Assembly: GCF_001678945.1 (NCBI RefSeq)
Contig: NZ_CP015124.1
Coordinates: forward strand, 2,146,001 to 2,210,000
Reading direction: 5' to 3'
Length of the DNA: 64,000 bases
Origin: Phaeobacter gallaeciensis
GTDB lineage: Bacteria; Pseudomonadota; Alphaproteobacteria; Rhodobacterales; Rhodobacteraceae
Made by a program: the position numbers and the translations under genes. Positions 23,881 through 34,966 of the stretch are shown in pieces. The notes below the pieces were generated by a model that saw only the letters and a list, made by a program, of their open reading frames with translations, was not told the origin of the DNA and searched no databases. Position 1 is the stretch's first letter; each line of letters begins with the position of its first letter.

Positions 23881-25480
23881 CCACTCCTTCGCGCCGCGGC
23901 GAATGCGGATCGTCGGGATAGAACCCGGTCAGCGCCGCCTGCATCGCCGTGATCAGGGCCGCCCGCTGCGCCGGGTCCAGCGGCGCGCCGCCCTCGATGG
24001 CATCGCAGATCTCGGAACAGGTCCGGCGGGCGGCCCGAGCCGCATGCAGCCCCGCATCGCTGACCCTGTCAGCAGGAATGGCATCGAACAACCCTTCGGT
24101 CGCGGCCAGCAGCGCCGCGATCTGGTCCGCCACCTCAAGCAGGTGATGTTCACGCTGCTTGAGGATTTCCCGTACCCGCAGCCCCCGGTCCAGCCGCTGC
24201 CGTGTCTCGGCATCGATCTGGGTGCCAAAGCGGGCAAAGGTCTCCAGCTCTTCGAATTGCGCGTAATAGAGCCTTAAATCCCCCGCCACAGCGCGAAAGG
24301 CAGGCAATTGCGCCTTGCCGCCAACGCGGCTGACCGAGGTGCCGATGTCGATGGCCGGCAGCCTGCCCTTTTCGAACAGCGAGGGCGACAGGTAGATCTG
24401 CCCGTCCGTGATGGAAATGAGGTTGGTGGGAATAAACGCGGAAATATTCTGCGCCTGTGTTTCGATCACCGGCAGAGCAGTCAGCGAACCGCCACCGTGT
24501 TCTTCGCGCAGCGGAGTGGCGCGTTCCAGCAGCCGCGAATGAATATAGAAAATGTCACCGGGATAGGCCTCGCGGCCGGGCGGGCGGCGTAACAGAAGCG
24601 ACAGCTCGCGATAGGCGCGGGCATGGCGGGTCAGATCGTCATAGACGATCAGCACATCACGCCCTTCGTCCATGAAATGTTCAGCCATGGCAGTGGCCGC
24701 ATAAGGCGCGATGAACTGCAACCCCGGCGCGTCCTCTCCGCCGGCCACCACGACGATGGTCCGCTCCAGTGCGCCGCCCTTGCGCAGGCTATCGATCACC
24801 CGCGCCACCGCCGAGGCCCGCTGCCCGATGGCGCAATAGATCGAGATCACCCCGGTGTCGCGCTGGTTCAGAATGGTATCGACGGCGATGGCCGTCTTGC
24901 CGGATTGCCGATCACCGACGATCAACTCGCGCTGACCACGCCCGATGGGCACGGCGGCATCGATCGCCTTGATCCCGGTCTGCAGCGGCACGCTGACCGG
25001 GGCGCGGTGCATGATGGGCGGGGCCGCACGTTCGATGGGGGCGCGGTCGCGGCACTGCAACGGTCCAGCACCATCGATGGGCTGCCCCATCGCATCGACA
25101 ACCCGCCCCAGCAGCGCGGCACCAACCGGTGTGTCAACGACGCGGCGTGTGCGGTGCACCTTGTCACCGGGGCGGATGCCGACGCTGTCACCCAGTACAA
25201 TTACCCCGATGCGGTCGGTGGCCAGGCTGGAGGCGATACCAGTCTGCCCACCGGCAAAGACCACCAGCTCATCCGCCCTGAGGTCGGGAAACCCGGCGAT
25301 CCGCGCAATGCCATTGCCAACAGAAAGCACCCGGGCAACATCGGTGATTTCGGCCACCGGGGCGGTTTCGGCAAGGATCCGGTCCATCCGGTCGACCAGC
25401 CCTGCGGCAATCCGGCCCGCCATGCCCTGCCCGTCTGTGCGCTTGTCATTGCGCCCGCCGTTCTGCCCGTCATGCGGCAT
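23864..25480 (-). CDS. atpA: N-ATPase alpha subunit
   Basis: This is the non-catalytic nucleotide-binding subunit, 538 residues from the ATG at 25480, which overlaps the atpF end. A longer frame to 25504 exists but would overlap atpF further. The P-loop GDRQSGKT and the string [10 protein letters not shown] are intact. The sequence diverges from housekeeping alpha subunits, especially at the N- and C-termini, as expected for a laterally transferred N-ATPase. It assembles with AtpD into the F1 head. Confidence 0.92.
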   Translation of the reverse strand: MPHDGQNGGRNDKRTDGQGMAGRIAAGLVDRMDRILAETAPVAEITDVARVLSVGNGIARIAGFPDLRADELVVFAGGQTGIASSLATDRIGVIVLGDSVGIRPGDKVHRTRRVVDTPVGAALLGRVVDAMGQPIDGAGPLQCRDRAPIERAAPPIMHRAPVSVPLQTGIKAIDAAVPIGRGQRELIVGDRQSGKTAIAVDTILNQRDTGVISIYCAIGQRASAVARVIDSLRKGGALERTIVVVAGGEDAPGLQFIAPYAATAMAEHFMDEGRDVLIVYDDLTRHARAYRELSLLLRRPPGREAYPGDIFYIHSRLLERATPLREEHGGGSLTALPVIETQAQNISAFIPTNLISITDGQIYLSPSLFEKGRLPAIDIGTSVSRVGGKAQLPAFRAVAGDLRLYYAQFEELETFARFGTQIDAETRQRLDRGLRVREILKQREHHLLEVADQIAALLAATEGLFDAIPADRVSDAGLHAARAARRTCSEICDAIEGGAPLDPAQRAALITAMQAALTGFYPDDPHSPRREGVGDADA

Positions 25481-26252
25481 CGGCAGCCTCGCTTGCCACG
25501 GCATCCAGGCTTTCTTCGATCAGCAGGCCCAGCCGGTCCAGATAACGCCCCGCCGACCAGTCCAGCACCTGATGACCCAGCGTCAGACGGATGCCAAAGG
25601 TGACATCCCCGGCGGTGGCATAATCCACCTTGATACCCTCTGCGATTTCGTCGTGGATGGCGCGGGTCAGGTGACGCCGCGCCGCGCTTGGCAGCTCCAT
25701 GCTGCATTCCACCAGCGCCGCCCCCGGCATGCCTTCCGCTGCCCGTTCCAGCCGCCTGCGCTCCTCAAGGTCGAGCGAGGACAATTGCCGGGCGAACTCT
25801 GCCGCCATCTGCTCCGCCAGATCGGCCCCGGCGAAATCCGCCAGAACACGGCGCAGCGCCTGCCCCACGTGGGCGGCTGTGCGCTTTTGCATCTCCAGCA
25901 CGATTTCAGTGCGGTCCTCCTGCAAATGGTCCAGCCAGGCCGCACGTTTCTGCTCCATGTCTTCGCGCAGATCGGCCTCCAGCTCTTGGCGCAACGCCTC
26001 GGCTGCGGCGCGGGCCTTTGCCATCTCGGCCTCCCTATGGCTGTCCAGCGCCTGCCGCTCGGCCCGCAGCGCTTCGGCTTCGGTGACAGCCTCTTCACGC
26101 ACGCGGCGCGCATCGCCAAGCCGCTCGGCAATCCGTTGTTCCCGCTCGGCCATTGCCTTGGTCACAGGCCCGTAAAGAAAGCGTTTCAGCAACCAGATCA
26201 GAACGAGGAAGTTCACCAGTTGCGCCGCGACGGTCAGCCAGTCGATCTGCAC
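25470..26252 (-). CDS. atpF: N-ATPase subunit b (long form, no separate delta gene)
   Basis: This 260-residue stator subunit has one N-terminal membrane helix (about residues 9-28), a long charged coiled coil to about 150, and a C-terminal globular part. It is about 100 residues longer than a normal b subunit. No delta gene (atpH) is present in the operon, so the C-terminal part probably takes the role of delta in joining the stalk to the head. This long b is typical of N-ATPases. It ends just inside the atpA start region. Confidence 0.9.
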   Translation of the reverse strand: MQIDWLTVAAQLVNFLVLIWLLKRFLYGPVTKAMAEREQRIAERLGDARRVREEAVTEAEALRAERQALDSHREAEMAKARAAAEALRQELEADLREDMEQKRAAWLDHLQEDRTEIVLEMQKRTAAHVGQALRRVLADFAGADLAEQMAAEFARQLSSLDLEERRRLERAAEGMPGAALVECSMELPSAARRHLTRAIHDEIAEGIKVDYATAGDVTFGIRLTLGHQVLDWSAGRYLDRLGLLIEESLDAVASEAADAA

Positions 26253-26256
26253 CGGA

Positions 26257-26547
26257 TCATCCTCCGCCCGGGAGCGCCGCAGTCAGAGCGGCGATGTCCA
26301 CGAATGGGTTGGCAAACAGCAGAATCATCGCCACCACGAAACAGTAGATCGCGGTGGATTCGATCATCGCAAGACTGACGAAAAGGGTGCGGGTGATCGT
26401 CGGGGCGGCGTCCGGCTGCTGTGCAAGGGACTGCAGCGCCTGCGCCGCGGCCCGGCCTTCGGCCAGCGCGGGGGCGATGGCACCGATGGTGATGGTCAGC
26501 CCCGCCGTGACAATCGAGGCGATGGCGATCCAGACGGAAGCGTCCAT
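26257..26547 (-). CDS. atpE: N-ATPase c subunit with sodium-binding signature
   Basis: This 96-residue ring subunit has two membrane helices. Helix 1 carries P26 and E30 (PALAEG) and helix 2 carries E63, S64, T65 and Y68 (MIESTAIY). This matches the known Na+ ligand set of sodium-type c rings, in which Q or E in helix 1 and the ES-T motif in helix 2 hold the ion. H+-type rings lack the ES-T pattern. The predicted ion is therefore Na+. GAAAGGA at the end of atpB provides its ribosome binding site. High sequence likeness to other N-ATPase c subunits is obvious by eye. Confidence 0.93.
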   Translation of the reverse strand: MDASVWIAIASIVTAGLTITIGAIAPALAEGRAAAQALQSLAQQPDAAPTITRTLFVSLAMIESTAIYCFVVAMILLFANPFVDIAALTAALPGGG

Positions 26548-26549
26548 GA

Positions 26550-27287
26550 TCAGGGTTCCTTTCGTGTTTGGCTGTGACCGGTTTGGTTGGCAGGGGAGGC
26601 GCCGACACCAGACGACGGCGATCGGCTGCTGCGGGCGCCCGAGGCGATGTAGACCATCGCCAGAACGGCAAAGATATACGCCTGAATCAGGCCGGTCAGC
26701 AGGCCCAGAACCTGCATGACCACCGGGAAGAAGAACGGCGCCACGCTGATCAGGATGCCGACGATGATCGTGCCGCTCATGACATTGCCGTATAGGCGCA
26801 CGGCCAGGGCAACGGTCCGCGATGCCTCTGACACCAGATTGAAGGGCAGCATGATGGGGCTGGGCCGCACATAGGTCTTCAGGTAACCGCCGATCCCCTG
26901 CCGAGCGATGGAAAAGGCGGGCACTGCCACCAGCACCGCGATGGCCAGCGCCGCAGTGGTGGAGAGGGAGCCGGTAGGCGGCACATAGCCAGGCACCACC
27001 GACAGCAGGTTGGCGGCGGCGATGAACAGGAACAGGGTTCCGATAAAGGGCAGATAGCGCGCGCCGTCACCGCCGCTAATCTCGGAAATCTGGTCGCGGA
27101 TGGCGGTGACGATGACCTCCAGCATGACCTGCCAGCGGGAGACCTTTTCGCCCGTCGACAGGCGCGAGGTGACCAGCCAGGACCCGGCGGCCAGCAGCGC
27201 CATCACCAGCCAAGTGAACGCCACGGTGGCGGTCAGCTGCAACCCGTGCCATTCGGCCAATACCCATTGATCGGGACTGATCTGCAT
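26550..27287 (-). CDS. atpB: N-ATPase a subunit
   Basis: This 245-residue membrane subunit forms the ion half-channels next to the c ring. About six hydrophobic segments are visible. The conserved Arg is in the helix region with VALAVRLYGNVMSG. The ATG at 27287 has a GGAG box 8 bases upstream; an alternative ATG at 27314 would overlap the upstream gene, and translation from 27368 is unlikely. The C-terminal 30 residues are hydrophilic and low-complexity. It follows the AtpQ gene directly, leaving no room for the atpR gene normally found here. Confidence 0.9.
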   Translation of the reverse strand: MQISPDQWVLAEWHGLQLTATVAFTWLVMALLAAGSWLVTSRLSTGEKVSRWQVMLEVIVTAIRDQISEISGGDGARYLPFIGTLFLFIAAANLLSVVPGYVPPTGSLSTTAALAIAVLVAVPAFSIARQGIGGYLKTYVRPSPIMLPFNLVSEASRTVALAVRLYGNVMSGTIIVGILISVAPFFFPVVMQVLGLLTGLIQAYIFAVLAMVYIASGARSSRSPSSGVGASPANQTGHSQTRKEP

Positions 27288-27306
27288 CACAGTGTCTCCG
27301 CCTGTG

Positions 27307-27596
27307 TCATTCATCACCCCCTTCGCGCTGCACCCAGTACCAGGCGTTGAGACAACCCAGCGCCGCACCAGCCAAAAGCAGGATCAGCGTCCAGGACCGG
27401 TGCGACTGGACGTGTCCATCGATCCAGACGCCCAGCGCGACGCCCAGAACCACCGGCACCGCAACTGACCAGCCGACAAGACCGAACATCCCCAGCCCAT
27501 AAAGCGCGCTGCGCTGCGGGTGCTTTTGTGCCGCCTGTTTGCGACGGGCCTTGCGGACGATCTCTTCCGCCTCCTCTGCGTCGGGCCGTTCGCCGT

Positions 27597-27600
<4 letters not shown>
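27307..27600 (-). CDS. atpQ: N-ATPase-associated small membrane protein AtpQ (AtpI/AtpZ-like)
   Basis: This 97-residue protein has a charged N-terminal 30 residues and two membrane helices (about residues 35-60 and 69-89). It matches the ATPase gene 1 family that usually precedes the membrane-sector genes and may help assemble the c ring. Its position after atpC is that of atpQ in N-ATPase operons. The start overlaps the atpC stop by 4 bases (ATGA). No second, three-helix protein (AtpR) follows. Confidence 0.82.
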
Positions 27601-29409
<1,809 letters not shown>

Positions 29410-29462
29410 CTATCAGAAACAGGCGTTTGGTGCTGATATTATGACCCATCGGCGCATTCACC

Positions 29463-29476
29463 TTGATTGGAGTCAA
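29463..29476. promoter_or_regulatory. FNR/Dnr-like box between the N-ATPase and phasin operons
   Basis: TTGAT (29463-29467), a TGGA spacer and GTCAA (29472-29476) match the FNR consensus TTGAT-N4-ATCAA at 9 of 10 positions. It lies 94 bases upstream of atpD and 115 bases upstream of the phasin-like gene, so one site could serve both divergent operons. Which CRP/FNR-family protein binds cannot be told from sequence. Confidence 0.6.
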
Positions 29477-29583
29477 TTCAATGACATGGGAATCAGACTA
29501 TTCTGCCTATGATTTCCGCACCCGGGCGGAGCGGATCCGCTGCACCCGGTGTTTGTCTTATGACGCACAACCAAAGGTGTCCC

Positions 29584-30021
29584 ATGGCCAAAACTCAATC
29601 TGAATCGAAAACCTCCGGCGGCTTTGATCAGGCGGCGCAGGCTCTGTTTTCCGCCAATCCTCTGCTGGGCCCGCAGGCGCATCAATTCTGGGAAGTCCAG
29701 GAAAAGATCCTGCAAGAGGCCGAACAATTTTCAAAACACTGGTTCGACCGCCGCCACACGGCGGCCCGCACCGCATTGCAGGCCACGGCAGAGCTGTTCG
29801 GCACTGCTCCGGTCGATCCCGGTGCGGCGGCCAAGGTGCTGCACGACTGGCAGATGCAATCCGCCGAGCGGGTGGCCGAAGACGTCCAGGAATGGGTCGA
29901 TTTCTGCACCCGCAGTGCAGAATATGTCACCGCCGGTGAAGTCAGCGCCAACAAGGAAACGCTGGATTCGGTCTCCGCTGCGGTCGAGGATGCAGAGCAC
30001 GGCCACGCAATTCCGGTGTGA
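29584..30021 (+). CDS. Phasin-like helical protein
   Basis: This 145-residue protein is almost all amphipathic helix, with the pattern WFDRRHTAARTAL near residue 55 typical of phasin-family proteins that coat polyhydroxyalkanoate granules. The ATG at 29584 is preferred over 29509 because AAAGGTG precedes it and the upstream 25 residues look unrelated. It is divergent from atpD across an FNR-like box and is followed 70 bases later by the P-type ATPase gene. Phasin-like genes are often oxygen-controlled in proteobacteria. Confidence 0.6.
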   Translation: MAKTQSESKTSGGFDQAAQALFSANPLLGPQAHQFWEVQEKILQEAEQFSKHWFDRRHTAARTALQATAELFGTAPVDPGAAAKVLHDWQMQSAERVAEDVQEWVDFCTRSAEYVTAGEVSANKETLDSVSAAVEDAEHGHAIPV

Positions 30022-30091
30022 CCCGGCCGCCACCTGACATTTCCGGATGGGCAGTTTCCAGGTTGTCCCGCACCGCGTGACGGAGAGTGAT

Positions 30092-32836
30092 ATGGCACCG
30101 GTGACGGGCACAGCACCAGACGCCTTGCCTTTCGCCCTGCCTGCAGCGGATGTCGCTGCGGCGCTGGCCTGCGATCCGGCCCGCGGCCTGAACGCCGCCG
30201 AAGTTGCCGCCCGCCGCGCCCGCCACGGCAGGAACCAGCTGCGGGCCCAAAAGCCGCAAAGCGCGCTGCTGCTTCTGGCGCATCAGTTCCGCAGCATCAT
30301 CATCTGGCTGCTGGCCATGGCAGCCGGGTTGTCCTTTGCTTTCGGTGACATTCCAGAAGGTCTGGCGATCCTGGTGGTGATCCTGTTCAACGGCGCCATC
30401 GGTTTTTTCACCGAATTGCGCGCGGTCCGCTCGATGGAGGCATTGCTGCGCATTGCCGAGGTCAGGACGCTGGTGCGCCGCGACGGCAGAGTGCGCCGGA
30501 TCGATGCCCGCGCGCTGGTGCCGGGAGATATCGTGATCCTCGATGCCGGAGACATCGTCACCGCCGATCTCCGTCTGCTGCAGGCCTCGAACCTGCAAAG
30601 CGATGAATCGATCCTGACCGGGGAATCCCTGCCCGTTTCCAAGAGTATCGACCCGGTCGCCCCGGAGGCCGGGATCCCGGACCGTCACAACATGGTGTTC
30701 AAGGGCACCGCAATCACCCGCGGCGCCGGAGAGGCCATCGTCGTGGCCACCGGGATGACAACCGAAATCGGCCAGATCAGTGCCCTGACAGAAACCGCCG
30801 AGGCCGAGATATCGCCACTGGAGCGGCGGCTGGACAGGCTCGGCCACCGGCTGGTCTGGCTGACGCTGGCTCTGGCCGCGTTGATGATTGCAGCGGGCGT
30901 TCTGCGCGGTCACGCGCTGATCGACATGATCCGCACCGGTACGGCGCTGGCGGTAGCGGCGGTGCCCGAAGGCCTGCCGATCGTCGCCACCCTCTGTCTG
31001 GCGCGCGGCATGTGGCGCATGGCGGCGCACAATGCGTTGATCACCCGGTTGTCCTCGGTAGAAACTCTGGGGGCAACGACGCTGATCCTCACTGATAAGA
31101 CCGGCACACTGACAGAGAACAAAATGGCGGCGGTGCGCTACCTGTTCGAAGGCGCCGAGGTCCGGCTCGCGAAAAATGCCGCCGCACCGGCTGACGACCG
31201 CTTCGATCTGGCGCTGCGGATCGGGGTTCTGTGCAACAATGCCGAAACCGGCAATCCGGCCACCGGAGACAGCGCCAGCGGTGAGCCAATGGAGGTCGCA
31301 CTGCTGCACGCTGCCCAAGCAGCCGCGATGACCCGCGCGGAGCTTGAGCAAGATTTTCCCCAGGTGGCCGAACACGCCTTTGACCCCGAGCATAAGATGA
31401 TGGCCAGCGTCAACCGCGCCGCGGACGGGGACCGGGGCGGGTTCATCTACGCCATCAAAGGCGCGCCCGAAGCGGTGATCGAAGCCTGCGACACTCACTT
31501 GCTGCCGAATGGTCCGGCGCCGCTGGATGGCCCAGCGCGGCAGGAATGGGCAGCCCGGCAAAGCGCCGCCGCGCGCGAGGGGCTGCGGCTGCTGGCGCTG
31601 GCAATCAAGCACGCCGAAACACCTGACGAAGACCCTTATCAGGGCCTGACGCTGGTGGGGTTGGTGTGTTTCCTGGATCCGCTGCGCGCTGATGTGCCCG
31701 ATGCGATCCGCGCCAGCCTGGCGGCCGGGGTGCGGGTCGCGATGATCACCGGCGATCATGCAGATACTGCGGCAACAATTGCCCGGGACGCCGGTTTAAC
31801 TCTGGGCGACCTCACGGTGATCGAAGGCGATGACCTGCGGGATTTCGACCCTGATACGGCGGATTTCGCCTTGCGTGACAGGGTGCTGGCGGCAGATGTC
31901 TTTGCCCGTGTGGCGCCGGAAACGAAACTGACGCTTGTGCGCCTGTTCCAGCAGGCCGGGCATGTGGTTGCCATGACCGGCGATGGCGTCAACGATGCCC
32001 CGGCGCTGAAGAAATCAGACATCGGCATCGCCATGGGCAAACGCGGTACACAGGTCGCGCGCGAGGCGGCCGATGTGGTGCTGAAAGACGATGCCTTCGG
32101 CACCCTGATTGAGGCCATGTGGCAGGGGCGGGTGATTTTTGACAATATCCGCAAATTCGTCGTCTACCTGATGTCCTGCAACGTCAGCGAGGTGCTGGTC
32201 GTCGGCATCGCCGTCGGCGCCGGTCTGCCCGCACCGCTTCTGCCCTTGCAGATCCTGTTCCTGAACCTTGTAACCGATGTATTCCCGGCCTTTGCACTGG
32301 GGCTGGGCAAAGGAGACAGAGCGATCATGTCCCGGCCGCCCCGCGATCCCTCGGAGCCCATTGCCGGACGGCCGGAATGGGCGTTGATCGGTGTTCTCAG
32401 CCTGCTGATCACCGGCGCGACACTGTCGGGGTTTGCTCTAGCGCTCTACTGGCTGCGACTGGAGACCGGGCAGGCGATCACGGTGGCCTTCGTGACACTG
32501 GCCCTGGCGCAGCTGTGGAATGTCTTCAATGTGCGGGGGGGCAGCGGGCGGCAACTGGTCAACGACGTGACGGGGAACCCATACATTTGGGCAGCGCTGG
32601 CCCTTTGTGCTGGTCTGGTGGCACTGGCGTTGTGGCTGCCGTCGCTGTCGGCGCTGCTGGATCTTCCCGACCCCGGCCTGCCGGGATTGGGTCTGGCTGC
32701 AGCGCTCAGCCTGGTGCCGTTGATTGCCGGGCAGATCCTGCTGTTGTTCAACCTCACACCGGGACATGACCGCGAGCAAGGAACGCAGCCGTCAGGCCGG
32801 GCCAGCCTTCGGGGGCGCGACGTTGAACGCGGTTGA
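30092..32836 (+). CDS. P-type cation-transporting ATPase (Ca2+/Na+ type, P2 class)
   Basis: This 914-residue membrane pump has an N-terminal cation-ATPase domain (HGRNQL), TGES in the actuator domain near residue 188, and the membrane motif PEGLPI near residue 293. The phosphorylated Asp is D335 in DKTGTLT, and TGDGVND is near residue 632. About ten membrane helices are expected. PEGLP is typical of the calcium, sodium or potassium P2 pumps rather than heavy-metal pumps. The ATG at 30092 has a GGAGAG box; an upstream ATG at 30047 does not. It sits between the phasin-like and TSUP genes. In an N-ATPase setting, export of Na+ or Ca2+ is plausible but not proven. Confidence 0.88.
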   Translation: MAPVTGTAPDALPFALPAADVAAALACDPARGLNAAEVAARRARHGRNQLRAQKPQSALLLLAHQFRSIIIWLLAMAAGLSFAFGDIPEGLAILVVILFNGAIGFFTELRAVRSMEALLRIAEVRTLVRRDGRVRRIDARALVPGDIVILDAGDIVTADLRLLQASNLQSDESILTGESLPVSKSIDPVAPEAGIPDRHNMVFKGTAITRGAGEAIVVATGMTTEIGQISALTETAEAEISPLERRLDRLGHRLVWLTLALAALMIAAGVLRGHALIDMIRTGTALAVAAVPEGLPIVATLCLARGMWRMAAHNALITRLSSVETLGATTLILTDKTGTLTENKMAAVRYLFEGAEVRLAKNAAAPADDRFDLALRIGVLCNNAETGNPATGDSASGEPMEVALLHAAQAAAMTRAELEQDFPQVAEHAFDPEHKMMASVNRAADGDRGGFIYAIKGAPEAVIEACDTHLLPNGPAPLDGPARQEWAARQSAAAREGLRLLALAIKHAETPDEDPYQGLTLVGLVCFLDPLRADVPDAIRASLAAGVRVAMITGDHADTAATIARDAGLTLGDLTVIEGDDLRDFDPDTADFALRDRVLAADVFARVAPETKLTLVRLFQQAGHVVAMTGDGVNDAPALKKSDIGIAMGKRGTQVAREAADVVLKDDAFGTLIEAMWQGRVIFDNIRKFVVYLMSCNVSEVLVVGIAVGAGLPAPLLPLQILFLNLVTDVFPAFALGLGKGDRAIMSRPPRDPSEPIAGRPEWALIGVLSLLITGATLSGFALALYWLRLETGQAITVAFVTLALAQLWNVFNVRGGSGRQLVNDVTGNPYIWAALALCAGLVALALWLPSLSALLDLPDPGLPGLGLAAALSLVPLIAGQILLLFNLTPGHDREQGTQPSGRASLRGRDVERG

Positions 32837-33560
32837 TCTGCTTCTGGCCGGATCCGTGGTTTTCTCTGCGGCCTTTCTGCGTGGTTATTCGGGGTTCGGT
32901 TTTTCGACTGTCCTGATGGCCGGACTGATCTTCTGGCTGCCTGCCAGCCAGATCGCGCCGATGTCCATCGCGCTTGAGATCATCGCATCGCTGGGACAAT
33001 CGCGCAGCGTGCTCAGGGATGTGGAACGCCGCGCCCTTGCCTATCTACTGCTGGCCGGGTTGATCGGCAATCCAATCGGGGTGGCACTGCTGGATCATGT
33101 ACCGGATCAGGCGATGCGGATCGGCGTGCACGTCTTGATCATCGGCGCGGTGTTGACGCTGCTGCTGCGGCCCATCCGGCCCACAGTTCCAACCGCCATG
33201 GTTCTGTCCCTCGCCGGCTTCATTGCCGGTGTGGTCAATGGCGCCACCGCAATGAGCGGGCTGGTGCTGGGCCTGTTCTTCACCACAACCGCGATCAGTT
33301 CACGGGCCATGCGGGCGACAATGATCGCCTATTTCTTCTTCACTGATCTCTGGGCTGGCGCGCTTCTGACGGTCTCCGGCCACTACGGCGGGCAGATCCT
33401 GTGGCATATCGCAGCCGCCCTGCCCCTGCTGTTCATCGGCCTATGGCTGGGCTCAATCTGTTTTGCCCGCTATGGAAGCCACGACAGGCGTTTTCGCCGC
33501 ATCGTGCTGTGGCTGCTTCTGGCGCTGTGTCTTATCGGCTTGGGCCGGGCCGTACTCTAA
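32766..33560 (+). CDS. TSUP family (TauE/SafE-like) anion transporter
   Basis: This is a membrane protein of about 264 residues with about eight helices, and two related halves containing GYSGFGFSTVLMAG near the start and NGATAMSGLVLGLFF in the middle. Members export sulfite, sulfoacetate or similar anions. The start is uncertain: an ATG at 32766 lies inside the ATPase gene, and a TTG at 32823 with GGGGGCG upstream would remove 19 residues. Its stop abuts the stop of the convergent ACP gene, leaving no space. Confidence 0.8.
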   Translation: MTASKERSRQAGPAFGGATLNAVDLLLAGSVVFSAAFLRGYSGFGFSTVLMAGLIFWLPASQIAPMSIALEIIASLGQSRSVLRDVERRALAYLLLAGLIGNPIGVALLDHVPDQAMRIGVHVLIIGAVLTLLLRPIRPTVPTAMVLSLAGFIAGVVNGATAMSGLVLGLFFTTTAISSRAMRATMIAYFFFTDLWAGALLTVSGHYGGQILWHIAAALPLLFIGLWLGSICFARYGSHDRRFRRIVLWLLLALCLIGLGRAVL

Positions 33561-33806
33561 TCAGGCCACCCGGGCCGCCAGATACTCCACCAGATGATCG
33601 AAGCTGTCCATCTGGGGATAATCCGCCTCGGGCATCTCCAGAGCGAACCGTTTGCCCAGCGCGGTGACGAGGTTCAGGAAATCGATCGAATCGATGTCGA
33701 ACTCATCCCGCAGATCGGCGCTGCTGTCGATGTCGTCCAGCGGGATATCCGGCGCGATCCGGGTCAGCTCTTGGCCAAGGGCCTGTTCTATCTCGGTGCG
33801 GGTCAT
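33561..33806 (-). CDS. Acyl carrier protein in a 2-oxoacid dehydrogenase operon
   Basis: This 81-residue acidic protein has the phosphopantetheine site S40 in DIDSIDF, flanked by the usual four-helix pattern. It differs from the housekeeping AcpP, which should be with the fab genes elsewhere. It is the fourth gene of an operon with acetate-CoA ligase, E1 and E2, and its ATG overlaps the E2 stop (ATGA). A longer frame running into E2 is not used. The partner acyl chain is unknown; the malonyltransferase-like gene 12 kb away is one candidate partner. Confidence 0.85.
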   Translation of the reverse strand: MTRTEIEQALGQELTRIAPDIPLDDIDSSADLRDEFDIDSIDFLNLVTALGKRFALEMPEADYPQMDSFDHLVEYLAARVA

Positions 33807-34966
33807 AGGGTTTCGGGCTCCTGTAGAAATCGGTCGATGGCGCGCAGGAACAGCGCGCCGCGATGGCCGTCGCTGACGCGGTGGTCTGCGGCCAGTGTCA
33901 GGGTTGCGATCTGGCGCGGCACCACCTTGCCATCCACCACCCTGGGGCGCAGCGCGGGCGTACCGATGCCGACGATGGCCACCTGTGGTGGGTAGATCAC
34001 CCCAAACAGCCCGTCGATGCCGCGGTCCCCCAGACTGGTGAGGGTGATGGTGGCATCCGACAATTCGCGCGCCTTGAAGCGGCCCGCGCGCACCCGCCCG
34101 ATCAGATCGCGCATCTGCGCCATAAGCCCGTCGCGCTCCTGCGCGGCCACATCGAACAGCGCAGGCGCCACCAGCCCGCCACCGCGCAGGGCGATGGCAA
34201 GACCTATATGGGCCTCCTTGGCTGGGGTGAAGGTGCCACCTTCGAAATGGCCATTGAACTCGGGGTATTTCTTCAGCGCCCGCGCCATGGCGCACAGGTA
34301 GAACACCGGCGGTAGCACACGGTCCTCGGGCGCGCGGGTTTCGTTCATCTCAGTGATGAAGTCATCAAGCGTGGTCAGATCCACCTGATGGGTGAGGTAG
34401 AAATGCGGAATTTCCCGTTTGGAGCGCGACATCGCGGCGGCAATCGCCTGCCGCATGGCGCTGAGGCCGGTGTCCTGCGGCGCAGTCTTGCCGCCTGCCG
34501 TGATATGGGCGGCGACATCTGCGTGGCGGATCGGCTGGCCGGATGGCACCGAGAGTGCACTGAGGTCCACACCCTTTTCGGCCGCCAAGCGTCGTGCCGC
34601 TGGAGAAGCGACAATGCGTGTACCGGTGGGAACAGATGGTGCCGGTTGCGGAGGCTCTGCGACCGCCCGGGGTTTGGGCTTTTCAGGCTCTGGCACAGGC
34701 GCAGGTTCTACAGTCTGCCCATCTGCTGCCTCCCCGGTATCGATCCGTGCCAGCGGCGTTCCTACGGGCACGCTCTCCCCGATGCCGACCAGCCATTCCG
34801 TCACCGTTCCGGTCTCGTAGCACTCTATCTCAATGGCGCCTTTCTGGGTTTCCACCACGGCGATGATATCGCCGTGCGTGACGGGTTGGCCCACGGCCAC
34901 CACCTGTTCCATCAGGGTGCCCGCCTCCATATCCGCCCCAAGCGAGGGCATGAGGAAATCGCTCAT
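33803..34966 (-). CDS. 2-oxoacid dehydrogenase E2 (lipoyl acyltransferase)
   Basis: This 387-residue protein accepts the acyl group from E1 on a lipoyl arm and passes it to CoA. One lipoyl domain (residues 1-80) has the lipoylated K42 in ETQKG. A Pro/Glu/Ala linker follows (about 85-112), then a subunit-binding domain (about 116-155, with ASPAARRLA) and the catalytic domain ending in HRVSDG with H362 and D366. It overlaps both neighbours by 4 bases. The likeness is to acetoin/pyruvate dehydrogenase E2. No E3 gene lies nearby, so E3 must come from elsewhere. Confidence 0.9.
   Translation of the reverse strand: MSDFLMPSLGADMEAGTLMEQVVAVGQPVTHGDIIAVVETQKGAIEIECYETGTVTEWLVGIGESVPVGTPLARIDTGEAADGQTVEPAPVPEPEKPKPRAVAEPPQPAPSVPTGTRIVASPAARRLAAEKGVDLSALSVPSGQPIRHADVAAHITAGGKTAPQDTGLSAMRQAIAAAMSRSKREIPHFYLTHQVDLTTLDDFITEMNETRAPEDRVLPPVFYLCAMARALKKYPEFNGHFEGGTFTPAKEAHIGLAIALRGGGLVAPALFDVAAQERDGLMAQMRDLIGRVRAGRFKARELSDATITLTSLGDRGIDGLFGVIYPPQVAIVGIGTPALRPRVVDGKVVPRQIATLTLAADHRVSDGHRGALFLRAIDRFLQEPETL

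Noticed and set aside
27076-27267. 63-residue minus-strand frame as the missing atpR
   Set aside because: It lies out of frame inside atpB, has no three-helix membrane pattern and no ribosome binding site.
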